Positions 1 to 9,080 of a stretch of DNA of 64,000 nucleotides are shown here, piece after piece. The translations under genes and the position numbers were made by a program. The DNA is from Saprospiraceae bacterium (lineage in GTDB: Bacteria > Bacteroidota > Bacteroidia > Chitinophagales > Saprospiraceae), in the NCBI GenBank assembly GCA_020631235.1, contig JAHDHQ010000013.1, forward strand, positions 47,115-111,114, in the 5' to 3' direction. A model generated the notes under the pieces. The model was not told the DNA's origin. It saw only the letters and a list, made by a program, of their open reading frames with translations, and made no database searches. Every line of letters starts with the position of its first letter. Position 1 is the stretch's first letter.

Positions 1-468
1 CTGAAAATAGAGAGGGATCAGTGATTTGATTGAATCAAAAACATACACAACATTTGTTTTAGCTACTAAATATATTTTCATATTGCTAGCTTGTCTATGC
101 TCTTGTTCGAGAATAATTTGTCGACATGCTCCGCAAGGAGAAACGGGTAGTTCGAAACCTTCTTTGTCGGTTTTTACTGCTACAGCCATCGCTGTGACGG
201 TGCTTTTAGGATGAGCCATCATGGCATGATTTAAGCATACTTGTTCCGCACAATTGCAAAGTGGATAAGAAGCATTTTCTTGATTAGCTCCCTTAAGAAT
301 GGTTTGATCGTCTAATAATACAGCAGCTCCAACATAGAATTCTGAATAAGGAGCATGCGAAAGGCTAGTAGCTTCTCGCGCGGATTGGATAAGCTTTTGT
401 TCTAAAGGGTCAAAAGCACTTAAGTCCTTGTGTTCTGTATACTCAATTTTAATTTGCTTGGTCAACAT
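1..468 (-). CDS. cdd: Cytidine deaminase, 3' end cut by window edge
   Basis: Zinc-dependent deamination of cytidine/deoxycytidine to (deoxy)uridine in cytoplasmic pyrimidine salvage. Read on the minus strand from the ATG at 468, the frame stays open to base 1 (156 codons). It shows both halves of the family zinc site: a CAEQ motif (Cys-Ala-Glu, with the catalytic Glu) in the middle and PCGACRQ further on, which supplies the two other Cys ligands. Bacterial enzymes are about 130-160 residues, so only a few C-terminal codons should be missing. The gene is divergent from the sulfotransferase gene, with 71 bp between starts. Family assignment is firm; the exact C-terminus cannot be seen. Confidence 0.93.
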   Translation of the reverse strand, partial: MLTKQIKIEYTEHKDLSAFDPLEQKLIQSAREATSLSHAPYSEFYVGAAVLLDDQTILKGANQENASYPLCNCAEQVCLNHAMMAHPKSTVTAMAVAVKTDKEGFELPVSPCGACRQIILEQEHRQASNMKIYLVAKTNVVYVFDSIKSLIPLYFQ

Positions 469-527
469 ACTACTAAGTGTGTATTCATTTATACGCAGTA
501 ATTGATGATTAGATACATTTTTCTGTC

Positions 528-535
528 TAATTTTG
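528..535 (+). promoter_or_regulatory. Possible -7 box of a Bacteroidota-type promoter
   Basis: TAATTTTG matches TAnnTTTG exactly. It lies only 4 bp before the ATG at 540, so if active the message would be almost leaderless or would use the ATG at 552. A TTG lies 23 bp upstream, slightly beyond the usual 19-21 bp spacing. Tentative. Confidence 0.25.
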
Positions 536-539
536 ACCC

Positions 540-1526
540 ATGTATTTATTAATGGGTGGTTCTGGAAGTACAGGTAGTTCTTTACTACGCCAACGACTCA
601 ATAGACATTCTCAAATATACATCACCAACGAATGGCATCTTTTCTGCAAACCATCCTTGTATCAAGATTGGAACAAAAACAAATCCAAACTTTTTAGACG
701 GTGGATTTTTGGCTTGAGAAGCAGTGGAATTAAACAGTTTACGGGCTTAGATACCGAAAATGTAAAAGAGCAAAGGGATATTTTAGATGCTTTGAATGCT
801 TCGTCATTTAAAGCATTTTGTGATTCTTTGTATGGTCAATATCAAAAAAATCAAGATGAGGCTTTTATTTGGGGAGACAAAACGCCTGCTAATAGCTACC
901 ATTTTCAAGATTTTATAAACACATTTCCAGAGGCTAAATGTATCCTAACGATCCGTAACCCTCTGGATAGTATAGCTTCGATGCATCGGCGTGGAATTAG
1001 TGTTTTCCTCAGCACCGCCATCTACCTACTGAACACAGCGCATGGCTTATCCATGGATCCGCACAAACAATTACTAAAGCTTAAGTACGAAGCACTCATC
1101 GAAGAACCTACGAGGGTGCTTCAGCAAATGTGCACTTTTTTAAAAGTTCCTTATGAGGCAGCAATGCTTATGGAAAGTAAGGCAGACACGCAAAAAATCA
1201 CCAAGCTCGATAGTTGGGCATTTGATGAGTCTACACGTATACAAAATGCAGAGGTGTCATCCTTTGACCGTTTGTCAGGCCTTCAAAAAAAGAGCGTTTT
1301 AAACGCTATTTACTCCATACAGATAAAAAATAGCTGGAAAGAAAAACATCAATTAAGACATACAAATATTCCAGAAATAGCCGACTATTTACAATATTCC
1401 ATACCATCCTTTACACCCATAAAGTCTAAAGAACTCATCCGAGAAAAGAACATCGATCAATGGAATCATAGCCTTAAAGCATATCCCATTAATCATTTAA
1501 ATTACCCTATAGAGATCCATGGATAG
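540..1526 (+). CDS. Sulfotransferase family protein
   Basis: Predicted PAPS-dependent sulfotransferase, 328 aa, probably transferring sulfate from 3'-phosphoadenylyl sulfate to an unidentified acceptor. The N-terminus has the 5'-phosphosulfate-binding loop (GGSGSTGSS, residues 6-14). A GDKTP motif sits at 112-116 and the 3'-phosphate-binding strand follows (ILTIRNPLDS, about 135-144). No signal peptide or membrane segment is visible, so it is likely cytoplasmic. It overlaps the start of prmC by 8 bp, implying co-transcription. An alternative start at 552 would keep the binding loop but remove the first beta strand, so 540 is preferred. The substrate cannot be inferred, and no sulfate-activation genes are nearby. 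Confidence 0.8.
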   Translation: MYLLMGGSGSTGSSLLRQRLNRHSQIYITNEWHLFCKPSLYQDWNKNKSKLFRRWIFGLRSSGIKQFTGLDTENVKEQRDILDALNASSFKAFCDSLYGQYQKNQDEAFIWGDKTPANSYHFQDFINTFPEAKCILTIRNPLDSIASMHRRGISVFLSTAIYLLNTAHGLSMDPHKQLLKLKYEALIEEPTRVLQQMCTFLKVPYEAAMLMESKADTQKITKLDSWAFDESTRIQNAEVSSFDRLSGLQKKSVLNAIYSIQIKNSWKEKHQLRHTNIPEIADYLQYSIPSFTPIKSKELIREKNIDQWNHSLKAYPINHLNYPIEIHG

Positions 1527-2325
1527 TGCTCAAATAAAACGAATATTTTTAGATGCCTTAACACCTATTTTAGGTATGGAAGAAGCACAGGGCATGTTTA
1601 AACACTACAAGTTACATTTATTAGCTCAAAAAGATATTAGCTCAGAACAGCTTAAAGAAGATATCCATCAGCTGAGTTTAAAACGACCTATTCAATATGT
1701 ACTCGGAAAAACTTTTTTTTACTCTTCAGAATTCCGGGTAAATGAATCAGTACTCATTCCAAGACCTGAGACGGAAGAACTGGTACGCATGATCTTGGAA
1801 AAAAATCAGAAAGAAAGTGAACTATCGATTATAGACATAGGCACAGGGAGCGGTTGTATTTTACTAAGTTTATTGAAGGAATTGCCCAAGGCTCGCGGTA
1901 TAGGAATAGATATCAGTGAATCCGCTTTGAAGCTAGCTCAGCAGAATGCAAAGGATCTGGGGATTATTGCGGATTTTAAGTGTTTGGATATCCGAGAGGA
2001 ACACTTGTGGACTGAACTTGAGTCATTTGATGTCATTGTTAGTAACCCACCTTATATTGATCCTTTAGAAAGTGATAGAATGGGAGAGAGTACACTTGCC
2101 TACGAACCGGATGTTGCATTATTTAGTCCAGGTGATCCAGAATTATTTTATAAAAAAATAGCCAAAATTGGTAAAACTCATTTATCCAAAAAAGGTGAAA
2201 TCTGGTGTGAAATGAACGAATATCGGGCGACCCAAATCCAAGAGGTATTCCGTTCCCGAGGCTACGAAACAGAAACCTTTCAAGATATGCAAGGTAAAGA
2301 TCGAGTCATTTTAGCCAAATTGTAA
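1519..2325 (+). CDS. prmC: Peptide chain release factor N5-glutamine methyltransferase
   Basis: PrmC/HemK methylates the glutamine of the GGQ motif in release factors RF1 and RF2, supporting efficient peptide release. The 268 aa length is typical. Seen in order: an N-terminal helical domain, RPIQYVLG (56-63), PRPETEE (81-87), the SAM-binding loop DIGTGSG (106-112) and the catalytic NPPY motif (176-179), which holds the substrate glutamine. It overlaps the upstream sulfotransferase gene by 8 bp and is probably translated in a coupled way. The two enzymes have no obvious functional link. Confidence 0.95.
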   Translation: MDSAQIKRIFLDALTPILGMEEAQGMFKHYKLHLLAQKDISSEQLKEDIHQLSLKRPIQYVLGKTFFYSSEFRVNESVLIPRPETEELVRMILEKNQKESELSIIDIGTGSGCILLSLLKELPKARGIGIDISESALKLAQQNAKDLGIIADFKCLDIREEHLWTELESFDVIVSNPPYIDPLESDRMGESTLAYEPDVALFSPGDPELFYKKIAKIGKTHLSKKGEIWCEMNEYRATQIQEVFRSRGYETETFQDMQGKDRVILAKL

Positions 2326-2354
2326 AAAAATATCAAGCTATTTCATAAGTTGAA

Positions 2355-2388
2355 TTTGTGACATAAGTAGTTTCTAAAATTAAGTTTA
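2355..2388 (+). promoter_or_regulatory. Candidate promoter for lipoprotein/TonB receptor operon
   Basis: TTTG at 2355-2358 and TAAGTTTA at 2381-2388 (7 of 8 to TAnnTTTG) are 22 bp apart, close to the Bacteroidota -33/-7 layout. Transcription would begin around 2394-2396, just before the 35-nt palindrome at 2401-2435, which suits a repressor operator. An exact TAATTTTG also lies at 2433-2440, so the true start site is uncertain. Confidence 0.35.
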
Positions 2389-2400
2389 TCGAAAAAACAC

Positions 2401-2435
2401 TTAACAAAAATGCAACAGTGTTGCATTTTTGTTAA
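2401..2435. promoter_or_regulatory. 35-nt perfect palindrome, candidate metal-regulator operator
   Basis: Two 17-nt arms are exact reverse complements around the single central G at 2418; the core reads TGCAACAGTGTTGCA. It ends 17 bp before the ATG at 2453 of a lipoprotein/TonB-receptor operon. There is no T-tract directly after it, and a terminator this close to the start codon makes little sense. A site for a dimeric repressor, such as a Fur-superfamily (Fur/Zur-like) regulator, is the simplest reading. The regulator identity is inference. A palindrome this long could also fold as an RNA hairpin in the leader and limit ribosome access. Confidence 0.6.
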
Positions 2436-2452
2436 TTTTGAAAAAAAAAATT

Positions 2453-3013
2453 ATGAGACACTTATTAAAATTAAGTTTTTTTAGCCTTTTAGCTCTTTTA
2501 AGTATTTCATCATGTGATAAGGATGACCCAGATGTAGTCGACCCGCCTGAGTTGATCACAACAGTAAATGTGACTTTAACTCCAAGCATTGGTGGAGCAG
2601 CGGTTAACCTGAGTTTCCAAGACTTAGATGGAGACGGAGGAGATGATCCTATTGTTTCTGGAGGGACTTTATCTGCAAACACAAATTATGTTGGTACCAT
2701 AGATTTACTTAACGAGTCGGTATCACCCACTGAAAGCATTACAGAAGAGATCGAAGAAGAGGATGAAGATCATCAGTTTTTCTTCAATTCAGATATTGCA
2801 GATATAAATATATTATATAATGACCAAGATGATAATAGTCAACCCGTAGGTCTAAGTTTTATTATGGATACGGGGGCAGAGGCTACAGGAAACATGACGA
2901 TCACTTTAAGGCATGAGCCAAATAAAAGTGGTGAAGGTGTAGCAGCAGGTGAAATAGCCAATGCAGGTGGTGAAACAGACATAGAAGTTACTTTTCCGAT
3001 TGATGTTGAGTAA
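2453..3013 (+). CDS. Outer-surface/periplasmic lipoprotein partnered with TonB receptor
   Basis: Small lipoprotein, 186 aa from the ATG at 2453. That start is preferred over 2429, which lies inside the palindrome. The signal peptide ends in a lipobox with Cys21. The mature part has a DLDGDGGDD stretch (57-65) and a strongly acidic segment ending in His (EEIEEEDEDHQFFF, about 98-111). Its C-terminal half, with TITLRHEP and GGETDIEV, resembles a Bacteroidota family annotated as type 1 periplasmic binding fold lipoproteins that sits beside TonB receptors; this is recalled, not searched. The end overlaps the receptor start by 14 bp, so the two are surely one operon. The acidic/His cluster suggests metal capture, as inference only. 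Confidence 0.7.
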   Translation: MRHLLKLSFFSLLALLSISSCDKDDPDVVDPPELITTVNVTLTPSIGGAAVNLSFQDLDGDGGDDPIVSGGTLSANTNYVGTIDLLNESVSPTESITEEIEEEDEDHQFFFNSDIADINILYNDQDDNSQPVGLSFIMDTGAEATGNMTITLRHEPNKSGEGVAAGEIANAGGETDIEVTFPIDVE

Positions 3014-5330
3014 ATCCATTTGGATATTTGTTAGCACATTATGGTGTTTAAACTCAGCTTTGGCTCAAGAATGTGCATTAACTGTAAGAGGCCAGGTCCT
3101 TGATGAGGTTTCTGGCTCACCTTTATCATATGCTAATGTGTATATCCAGGAAACCCAGATAGGCACAATAACAGATGATGATGGTGGGTTTATTTTGTCC
3201 AATGTTTGTCCTGGACATTACCATATTATAATCTCTCACATAGGATGTGCAAGTGAAAAGTTTCATTTCGATATAGAGCAGGATACTAGTTTAAGTATCC
3301 TGCTTACTCATACACCCACTGAGCTGGGGACAGTAGTCATTGCGGGAACGAAAGACGATTATGGTAAACAAGCAAGCTCGGCAATAAGCCGGTCTAAAAT
3401 TGAGGATAATAGTCATAAGAATCTCTCAGGATTATTAGAAAACGAAACAGGCGTGCATCTCCTGAAGAATGGCAATGGGATAGCAAAGCCTGTGGTTCAT
3501 GGTTTATATGGAAATCGATTAATGATCCTTAATAATGGTATTTTACAGAGTGGGCAACAATGGGGTAATGATCATAGTCCAGAAATAGATCCTTTCGCAG
3601 CGGATAAGATTACAGTCTTAAAGGGAGCTAGTGTTGTAGAAATAGGAGGCGCCAATGTGGGGAGTATTGTTTTAATAGAACCCAAAAGAATAGAGAGAGA
3701 GCCTCATTTACATGGTCAAGTAAATTACATTTTCGAAAGCAATGGCAGAGGGAACACCTTGAATGTACGTTTAGGTAAGTACAGTGAAAATATTGCTTGG
3801 CGAGTGAACGGAACACTTAAGAAATATGGTGATCGAAGATCGGCCAATTACTTTTTAAATAATACGGGAGTCGAAGAAGCAAATATAGCTGTACAGCTTG
3901 AAAAAACAATCAATGATCGATTGTTTGTAGATTTTTATGCCAGCACTTTTAATACCACATTAGGTATACTTCGCGGTTCTCAGATCGGCAATTTGACCGA
4001 TTTACAATCGGCTTTAAGTAAGGATGTGCCTTTTTATACAGAAAGTGATTTTAGCTACGCTATAGAAGCACCGAAACAAAAGGTTTCTCATCATTTGCTT
4101 AAAGCCAAAGCAAAGTATTTCATTGCTGAAGATCAATGGGTCGAAGTCCAAACTGCAGGACAAGTAAACGACCGAAAAGAATTTGATATACGACGAAGTG
4201 GCCGAACGAGTATACCTTCATTGAGCCTATTTCAGTGTAACATCAACACAAAGTTAAGTTATAAAAACACAGTAAATAAGCGGTATCATTGGAAAGTGGG
4301 CTTTCAAAATGTGGTGACAGACAACAGCAATAATCCGGAAACAGGAATACTTCCTTTAATACCAGATTACTTAGCTTGGCAAAATGGCATCTTTGGGAAA
4401 ATTCGTTATCAAAAGGCACAATTTATTTTAGATTTTGGAGCTAGATATGATTACAATCGACAAACCGTTTTAGCGATTAGTACTACTATCCCTCGGGAGA
4501 TCATTCGCTATGAAAATGCTTTCCATAATACCAGTGGAGTCCTTGCGATCAATCGATCGTTAGGCACGAAGCAATCGTTAGCTTATAGTTTGGGGTTTAG
4601 TATGCGAAATCCTGGAATCAATGAATTATATAGCCAAGGTTTGCACCAAGGAGTAAGTGGAATAGAAGAGGGTGATACTGACCTTAGCATGGAGCGAGCT
4701 TTGAAAAACACCTTAGAATATACATTTGTGCCTAACTCAAATGTAGCTATTAACCTGTTAGGGTATCATCAATATTTTAATGATTATATTTTTTTAAACC
4801 CTCAAGAAGAAATTCGTTTGACCATTAGAGGTGCTTTTCCAGTGTTTAGATACGAACAAACAAATGCAGCTATTTATGGTGTAGATTTATCTACTCAATT
4901 TACCTTGCATCCCACCATGTTATTGGTGTTTAAGTATAGCTATTTGAAGGGGCAAGATTTGTCTAATGATTTACCTTTGGTTTTTATGCCCCCTAATCGT
5001 TTATTTGGAAGCTTTACCTATAGGCTTAATACATTAAAAGGCTTAAAACGATTTAAGCTGGAAAACCCAGAAATAGAGCTCACAAATCGATATGTATGGC
5101 GTCAAGGGAATTTATCAGCATCACAAGACTTTGTAGAAGCTCCGGGAGCTTACAATTTATTAGGATTAAAATGTTCGGCAGATTTAATTACACAAGCTTT
5201 AAAAATACGTTGTTTTATAAAGGCAGACAATGTTTTAAATACTAGATACAGAGATTATTTAAATAGACAGCGATACTTTGCGGACGACCTTGGTTTTAGC
5301 CTTATTACTGGGATAAATGTAAAGTTTTAG
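3000..5330 (+). CDS. TonB-dependent outer-membrane receptor, ZnuD-like candidate
   Basis: Energy-coupled outer-membrane transporter of 776 aa. A signal peptide (1-22) is followed by a carboxypeptidase-regulatory-like domain (about 25-105), a plug (about 110-235) and a 22-strand-type barrel ending in a terminal Phe. The plug contains HGLYGNRLMILNNG (167-180) followed by QSGQQWGNDHSPEIDP, a form I associate with zinc/copper-type receptors such as ZnuD; that substrate is unproven. It is co-transcribed with the acidic lipoprotein gene behind a long palindromic operator, an arrangement that fits metal-repressed uptake. Two adjacent starts exist (3000 and 3003). A cobalamin or siderophore substrate cannot be excluded. 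Confidence 0.85.
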   Translation: MMLSKSIWIFVSTLWCLNSALAQECALTVRGQVLDEVSGSPLSYANVYIQETQIGTITDDDGGFILSNVCPGHYHIIISHIGCASEKFHFDIEQDTSLSILLTHTPTELGTVVIAGTKDDYGKQASSAISRSKIEDNSHKNLSGLLENETGVHLLKNGNGIAKPVVHGLYGNRLMILNNGILQSGQQWGNDHSPEIDPFAADKITVLKGASVVEIGGANVGSIVLIEPKRIEREPHLHGQVNYIFESNGRGNTLNVRLGKYSENIAWRVNGTLKKYGDRRSANYFLNNTGVEEANIAVQLEKTINDRLFVDFYASTFNTTLGILRGSQIGNLTDLQSALSKDVPFYTESDFSYAIEAPKQKVSHHLLKAKAKYFIAEDQWVEVQTAGQVNDRKEFDIRRSGRTSIPSLSLFQCNINTKLSYKNTVNKRYHWKVGFQNVVTDNSNNPETGILPLIPDYLAWQNGIFGKIRYQKAQFILDFGARYDYNRQTVLAISTTIPREIIRYENAFHNTSGVLAINRSLGTKQSLAYSLGFSMRNPGINELYSQGLHQGVSGIEEGDTDLSMERALKNTLEYTFVPNSNVAINLLGYHQYFNDYIFLNPQEEIRLTIRGAFPVFRYEQTNAAIYGVDLSTQFTLHPTMLLVFKYSYLKGQDLSNDLPLVFMPPNRLFGSFTYRLNTLKGLKRFKLENPEIELTNRYVWRQGNLSASQDFVEAPGAYNLLGLKCSADLITQALKIRCFIKADNVLNTRYRDYLNRQRYFADDLGFSLITGINVKF

Positions 5331-5478
5331 AAGTATGTTAAATGTAACTTCACTTAGCATGTAACAGCTTGTGCTTATGGAAGGCCTCTTGAAAAGACAT
5401 CAATAACTTATGGCAGTGTGTAGTAAAATGATAAGTGAATTATATTCTTTTTTTATGGGTATTTAACAGAGGTTTATT

Positions 5479-5844
5479 TTATCCTCCAGCCATTTTTACG
5501 TCTTTGACACCTAATTTTTGGAGGTGTTGCATGATTTTTTCACGGTTATTACCTTGTATAATGATTTCACCATTTTTGCAAGCACCACCTACGCCACAAA
5601 CTTTTTTTAAGTCTTTAGAAAGGTCTTTTAGTTCTTCGCTACTCAGCTTTAGTCCTCGGATTATGGACGCCGTTTTGCCACCTCTTTTTTTCTTTTCTAG
5701 GTGTATTCTAACTACGAAAGTGCCAAAGCGTTTTGCTAGTTTGGGTGTTTCTTCATGATCTTCAAATCGGGGGGCATTTTCAGGGCTCCCCAACGCCTGA
5801 AAATCCTCCCAATTCAAAGATTTAGACTTTTGCTTTTTCGACAT
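5479..5844 (-). CDS. SUI1/YciH-family translation initiation factor-like protein
   Basis: Small basic protein of 121 aa homologous to eukaryotic eIF1 and bacterial YciH. The SUI1 fold covers about residues 40-118: the basic loop KKKRGGKTAS (51-60), then LKDLSKDLKKVCGVGGACK and the GNNREKIMQHLQKLG segment. Family members bind the small ribosomal subunit and are thought to influence start-site fidelity; the bacterial role is poorly defined. The first 40 residues are charged and probably disordered. It is convergent with the TonB receptor gene. The 148 bp between them (5331-5478) shows no gene and no clear terminator. A good promoter match lies 16 bp upstream of the start. Confidence 0.92.
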   Translation of the reverse strand: MSKKQKSKSLNWEDFQALGSPENAPRFEDHEETPKLAKRFGTFVVRIHLEKKKRGGKTASIIRGLKLSSEELKDLSKDLKKVCGVGGACKNGEIIIQGNNREKIMQHLQKLGVKDVKMAGG

Positions 5845-5860
5845 GATTCGTATGTTTCTT

Positions 5861-5891
5861 CAAAGATACAAACCAAGATTCCAAAGCTAAA
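5861..5891 (-). promoter_or_regulatory. Promoter for the SUI1-like gene
   Basis: On the minus strand TTTA (5891-5888), a 19-bp spacer and TATCTTTG (5868-5861) match the Bacteroidota TTTG-N19-21-TAnnTTTG layout, with a perfect -7 box. This leaves a short leader before the ATG at 5844. Confidence 0.5.
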
Positions 5892-5898
5892 GTTTCTC

Positions 5899-8800
5899 TT
5901 ACCTAGAAATTACCATTTTGGCAGTAATTCGTTTATTATTTCCTATCATCTCCAAGAAGTATATACCAGCAGGGTATTCAAATGTCATTGTATGATCATT
6001 TACGCTAGGATATCTTTCAATGGTTTTACCATTCGGATCGAATATTCTCATTACAGCTACTTCATCTGGATTATCAAAGGTGATACTATTGTCGTGTATG
6101 ATGTACTGAATTTCTGGATCGAAGATTTGATCTTCTTCATCTTCTTCGACAAATTCATCACAGTCTTGACCAAAGTACACATGCATGGAACAAGTTGGGT
6201 CATCCGTGTCTATTAGTAGTATATCATGGGTGTCTGATTCGCTACCTTGAAATGGCCCCAACTCTATGCTTCCATCATAATCATGTGTGCCTTGATACTC
6301 ATTATTTAGATACAAGTTATAGGCAGTACCTAATCCTTCATGCTGAGTGCTCACTTCGATAAAATATTGACCTTCTTCACAGGCAAAGTAATCGATCCCT
6401 ACACTTTCTATAGAACAGGCTGGCACATCACCACAACACACCGGTTCTTCAAGTTCTAAAACTGCAAAGCAAGAATCTTGTCCATTATCCACGAGGACAA
6501 ATTCGTACAATGTTTCACAATCTGCATCCAATCCTTGAATGTAAATGAGTTCGAGCGGGTAGGCAAAATAACCATAGTCATTGCCATTACCATAAACATT
6601 AATGCCAGAGCCTGAGCCAAAATTAGCATCTACTTCCATAAGTATATCAAACTGCCCTGCTGCATTACAATCGTAAACAGTATATTCTACTATATCAATC
6701 GAACAATCAACATCTCCATCACAAGGAATATCGAAATAAGCAGTAATGCAACATGACTCATCTTGTCCGTCACAAATTTCAAAAGAAATAGTCCCTTCTT
6801 GGACATTAGGGGTAGCTAAGCTGAGATCTATCGGCTCAGAAAAATCATAAATTCCTAAATAAACATCATCATAGATGATATGATATTGGTCACCATTGCT
6901 TCCTCCCACTGCTAAGTCAATGATAGTCAAAATCGAATCATTGCAGTAATATTCCGAATACCCATATTCCAACATGCAATCTCCATCACAACATATAGGT
7001 TCGTCAAAATAGGTTTCATTGCGACAATTCTCAATATCATTATGAATCAAGACGAACTCATATAAAGTTTCGCAATCTGCATCCAAGGGGCCGATGAGCA
7101 CATTGTTGCTGCTGTTGAACTCAAAATCACCGTAATCATTTCCATTACCTACAACACTAAAACTGCCTTCTGTACCATCTGAATCAAAATATATCAATGC
7201 GTAAAACATGCCCTCGTAACATTCGACTGCTTCAAGCTCTAACCAGGAAAAAGGACAGCCATCAGATTCGTGACATGGATTATCAATTTGGTATTCATTG
7301 AAACATTCCATCTCATATTCCTGATCACATAACATTAAGTTTATGGTCGGACCATCCACTAGAAACTGATTGATCCCAAAATTTACAGGTAAGTCAGTAT
7401 AAGCAAAAGTAGCTACTATAGTAACCCCGTTTACAACCACGTTGAATGAGTCACTAGCTCCAACATGTTCCACATTAAAATTTGAAAAATAGATACTGCT
7501 TTCACAACTTATAACGTCAACATCATACTCCCCAAAGAAGCAATCCAGCGGTTCACAACACACAGGTTCACCCAAAGAAAAAGTATATGAGCAACATGGG
7601 TCTTCAGCATCTAATAGAGTAAAGTCGTAAATGATATCGCAGTTCCCTGGAATGTCTTCTAAATAAAGATATCCATTGGGACTGTATGGAAATGGGCCTC
7701 TACTATCGCCATCAAACAAGACATAAAAGCTTTCAGAGCTTGGCTCGACAACATTATAATAAATATTTAAACCGAATAAACCTTCATTATCACATTCTTC
7801 AACTTCCCATTCTATCCATTCCCATTGACAATCTCCTCCAGTTTGGTTAAAACATGGATTATAAAATTCTATATCATTCTCGCAGAAATCTTCTATTTGG
7901 AAGGATAGTACAAAACCTTCTTCGATTAGATTTTGTGGTATGTTTAAGGTGATAGGCTCATCTTTAGTAAGATCAAAATACGGCTGGCCGTTTAAGTACA
8001 AGGTAATGTTTTCAATGTCGCTTAAATATTCAGTAACAACTAAATCATAGATGATAAAATATTCTTCATTACAATCTGTCCCAGACCAAATTGGATTAGG
8101 TATGTAACAGTCGTCATCACAACAAATCGCTTCTACAACACCCAAAGAAGAGCACTCGTCACTCGAATTGTCAACAATGAGTACTTCCATAAATTCGCCG
8201 CAATAAGAGGCAAGATAAGGACCTATTTCATAAACACTTTGTCCATAATTTGCTGTAAATAGAACATCATTAACATATACTCTAAATGTTTCTTCGCTAT
8301 TAACAGGATCATCAAATGTTAGCACAATATATGCTAAGCTATCTTCGGCGCAAGCAAAAGGCTGGATGGATACATTATCCAAGTAACAATCAGATGATTG
8401 ATTGCAATTAATTCCCGGCACAACTACTGTATAACAACAATTCAGCGCGTCAGATTCGCAAAAGGTAAAGTATGCCTCTTCATTATAGGCTAATTCATAA
8501 TGGTTTAATGGAAAAGATGCTGCGGGCACTGTTTCAGAATAGGCTCCATTAATGTATACATCTACTAGATCATCAATGCCGTCTTCTTCAAAAAATTCGC
8601 TGTCAAATGTCAAGTTTACGGTAGAATCAAGACACATCGTATCCACAAGACCTACATACACTAGCTCGCATTCAAAACCACAACATGCAGGTTCTTCCAT
8701 GAAAAAATCTACATAACAACTATCAGGACCATTATCTATAACTGAAAAATTATATTGAGTTTGACAATCTGCAATGATCTCATAAAGAATGTAATTGTCT

Positions 8801-9006
8801 TGGCCGTAGTCGTACTCTCCGTAAAAGATATCATTAACAAACACACTAAACGAGTTGGATCCCATTTCTGCGGTTACACCTATGTTTGCCTCGATAAAAT
8901 CGCCAGAGCACTCACCCCATTCCACATATTGGATGGAAAGTTCGCATTCATTTTGTGCGGCTAATGAGAAAGATAAAAGAAGGAAAAGATAGCTTAAGTA
9001 TTTCAT
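5899..9006 (-). CDS. Acidic cysteine-rich ten-module secreted protein with T9SS sorting domain
   Basis: Surface or secreted protein of unknown function, 1035 aa from the ATG at 9006. That start gives a clean signal peptide (MKYLSYLFLLLSFSLAAQ); the longer frame from 9054 adds an unlikely leader. The mature part is about ten modules of roughly 95 residues, each beginning C-x(2)-aromatic/hydrophobic, with a second Cys about 10-13 residues later, a Ser-Phe-x-Val-Tyr-x-Asn-Gly/Asp strand, a Tyr-Gly turn, a central Asp-Cys and usually a closing Cys-Cys pair. The composition is very acidic and poor in Lys/Arg. The last ~75 residues form a type-A T9SS tail (PNGKTIERYPS ... PAGIYFLEMIG ... MVISR). 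Cysteines are probably disulfide-bonded outside the cell. It is the paralogue of the next gene upstream. No known catalytic motif is seen. Confidence 0.8.
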   Translation of the reverse strand: MKYLSYLFLLLSFSLAAQNECELSIQYVEWGECSGDFIEANIGVTAEMGSNSFSVFVNDIFYGEYDYGQDNYILYEIIADCQTQYNFSVIDNGPDSCYVDFFMEEPACCGFECELVYVGLVDTMCLDSTVNLTFDSEFFEEDGIDDLVDVYINGAYSETVPAASFPLNHYELAYNEEAYFTFCESDALNCCYTVVVPGINCNQSSDCYLDNVSIQPFACAEDSLAYIVLTFDDPVNSEETFRVYVNDVLFTANYGQSVYEIGPYLASYCGEFMEVLIVDNSSDECSSLGVVEAICCDDDCYIPNPIWSGTDCNEEYFIIYDLVVTEYLSDIENITLYLNGQPYFDLTKDEPITLNIPQNLIEEGFVLSFQIEDFCENDIEFYNPCFNQTGGDCQWEWIEWEVEECDNEGLFGLNIYYNVVEPSSESFYVLFDGDSRGPFPYSPNGYLYLEDIPGNCDIIYDFTLLDAEDPCCSYTFSLGEPVCCEPLDCFFGEYDVDVISCESSIYFSNFNVEHVGASDSFNVVVNGVTIVATFAYTDLPVNFGINQFLVDGPTINLMLCDQEYEMECFNEYQIDNPCHESDGCPFSWLELEAVECYEGMFYALIYFDSDGTEGSFSVVGNGNDYGDFEFNSSNNVLIGPLDADCETLYEFVLIHNDIENCRNETYFDEPICCDGDCMLEYGYSEYYCNDSILTIIDLAVGGSNGDQYHIIYDDVYLGIYDFSEPIDLSLATPNVQEGTISFEICDGQDESCCITAYFDIPCDGDVDCSIDIVEYTVYDCNAAGQFDILMEVDANFGSGSGINVYGNGNDYGYFAYPLELIYIQGLDADCETLYEFVLVDNGQDSCFAVLELEEPVCCGDVPACSIESVGIDYFACEEGQYFIEVSTQHEGLGTAYNLYLNNEYQGTHDYDGSIELGPFQGSESDTHDILLIDTDDPTCSMHVYFGQDCDEFVEEDEEDQIFDPEIQYIIHDNSITFDNPDEVAVMRIFDPNGKTIERYPSVNDHTMTFEYPAGIYFLEMIGNNKRITAKMVISR

Positions 9007-9080
9007 ATTTACGTTTTTTATCAAATGGTAAAATGTTCTATACTCAATAGACATTGGCCAAAATAAACGTTGCGTTAATA

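Noticed and set aside
2401..2682. 93-codon minus-strand open frame across the palindrome and lipoprotein gene start
   Set aside because: Antisense to a convincing lipoprotein with lipobox; low-complexity protein and no start context.
5755..6216. 153-codon plus-strand open frame opposite the 3' end of the ten-module gene
   Set aside because: It is antisense to a clear T9SS sorting domain, its protein has no recognisable features, and it overlaps the SUI1-like gene.
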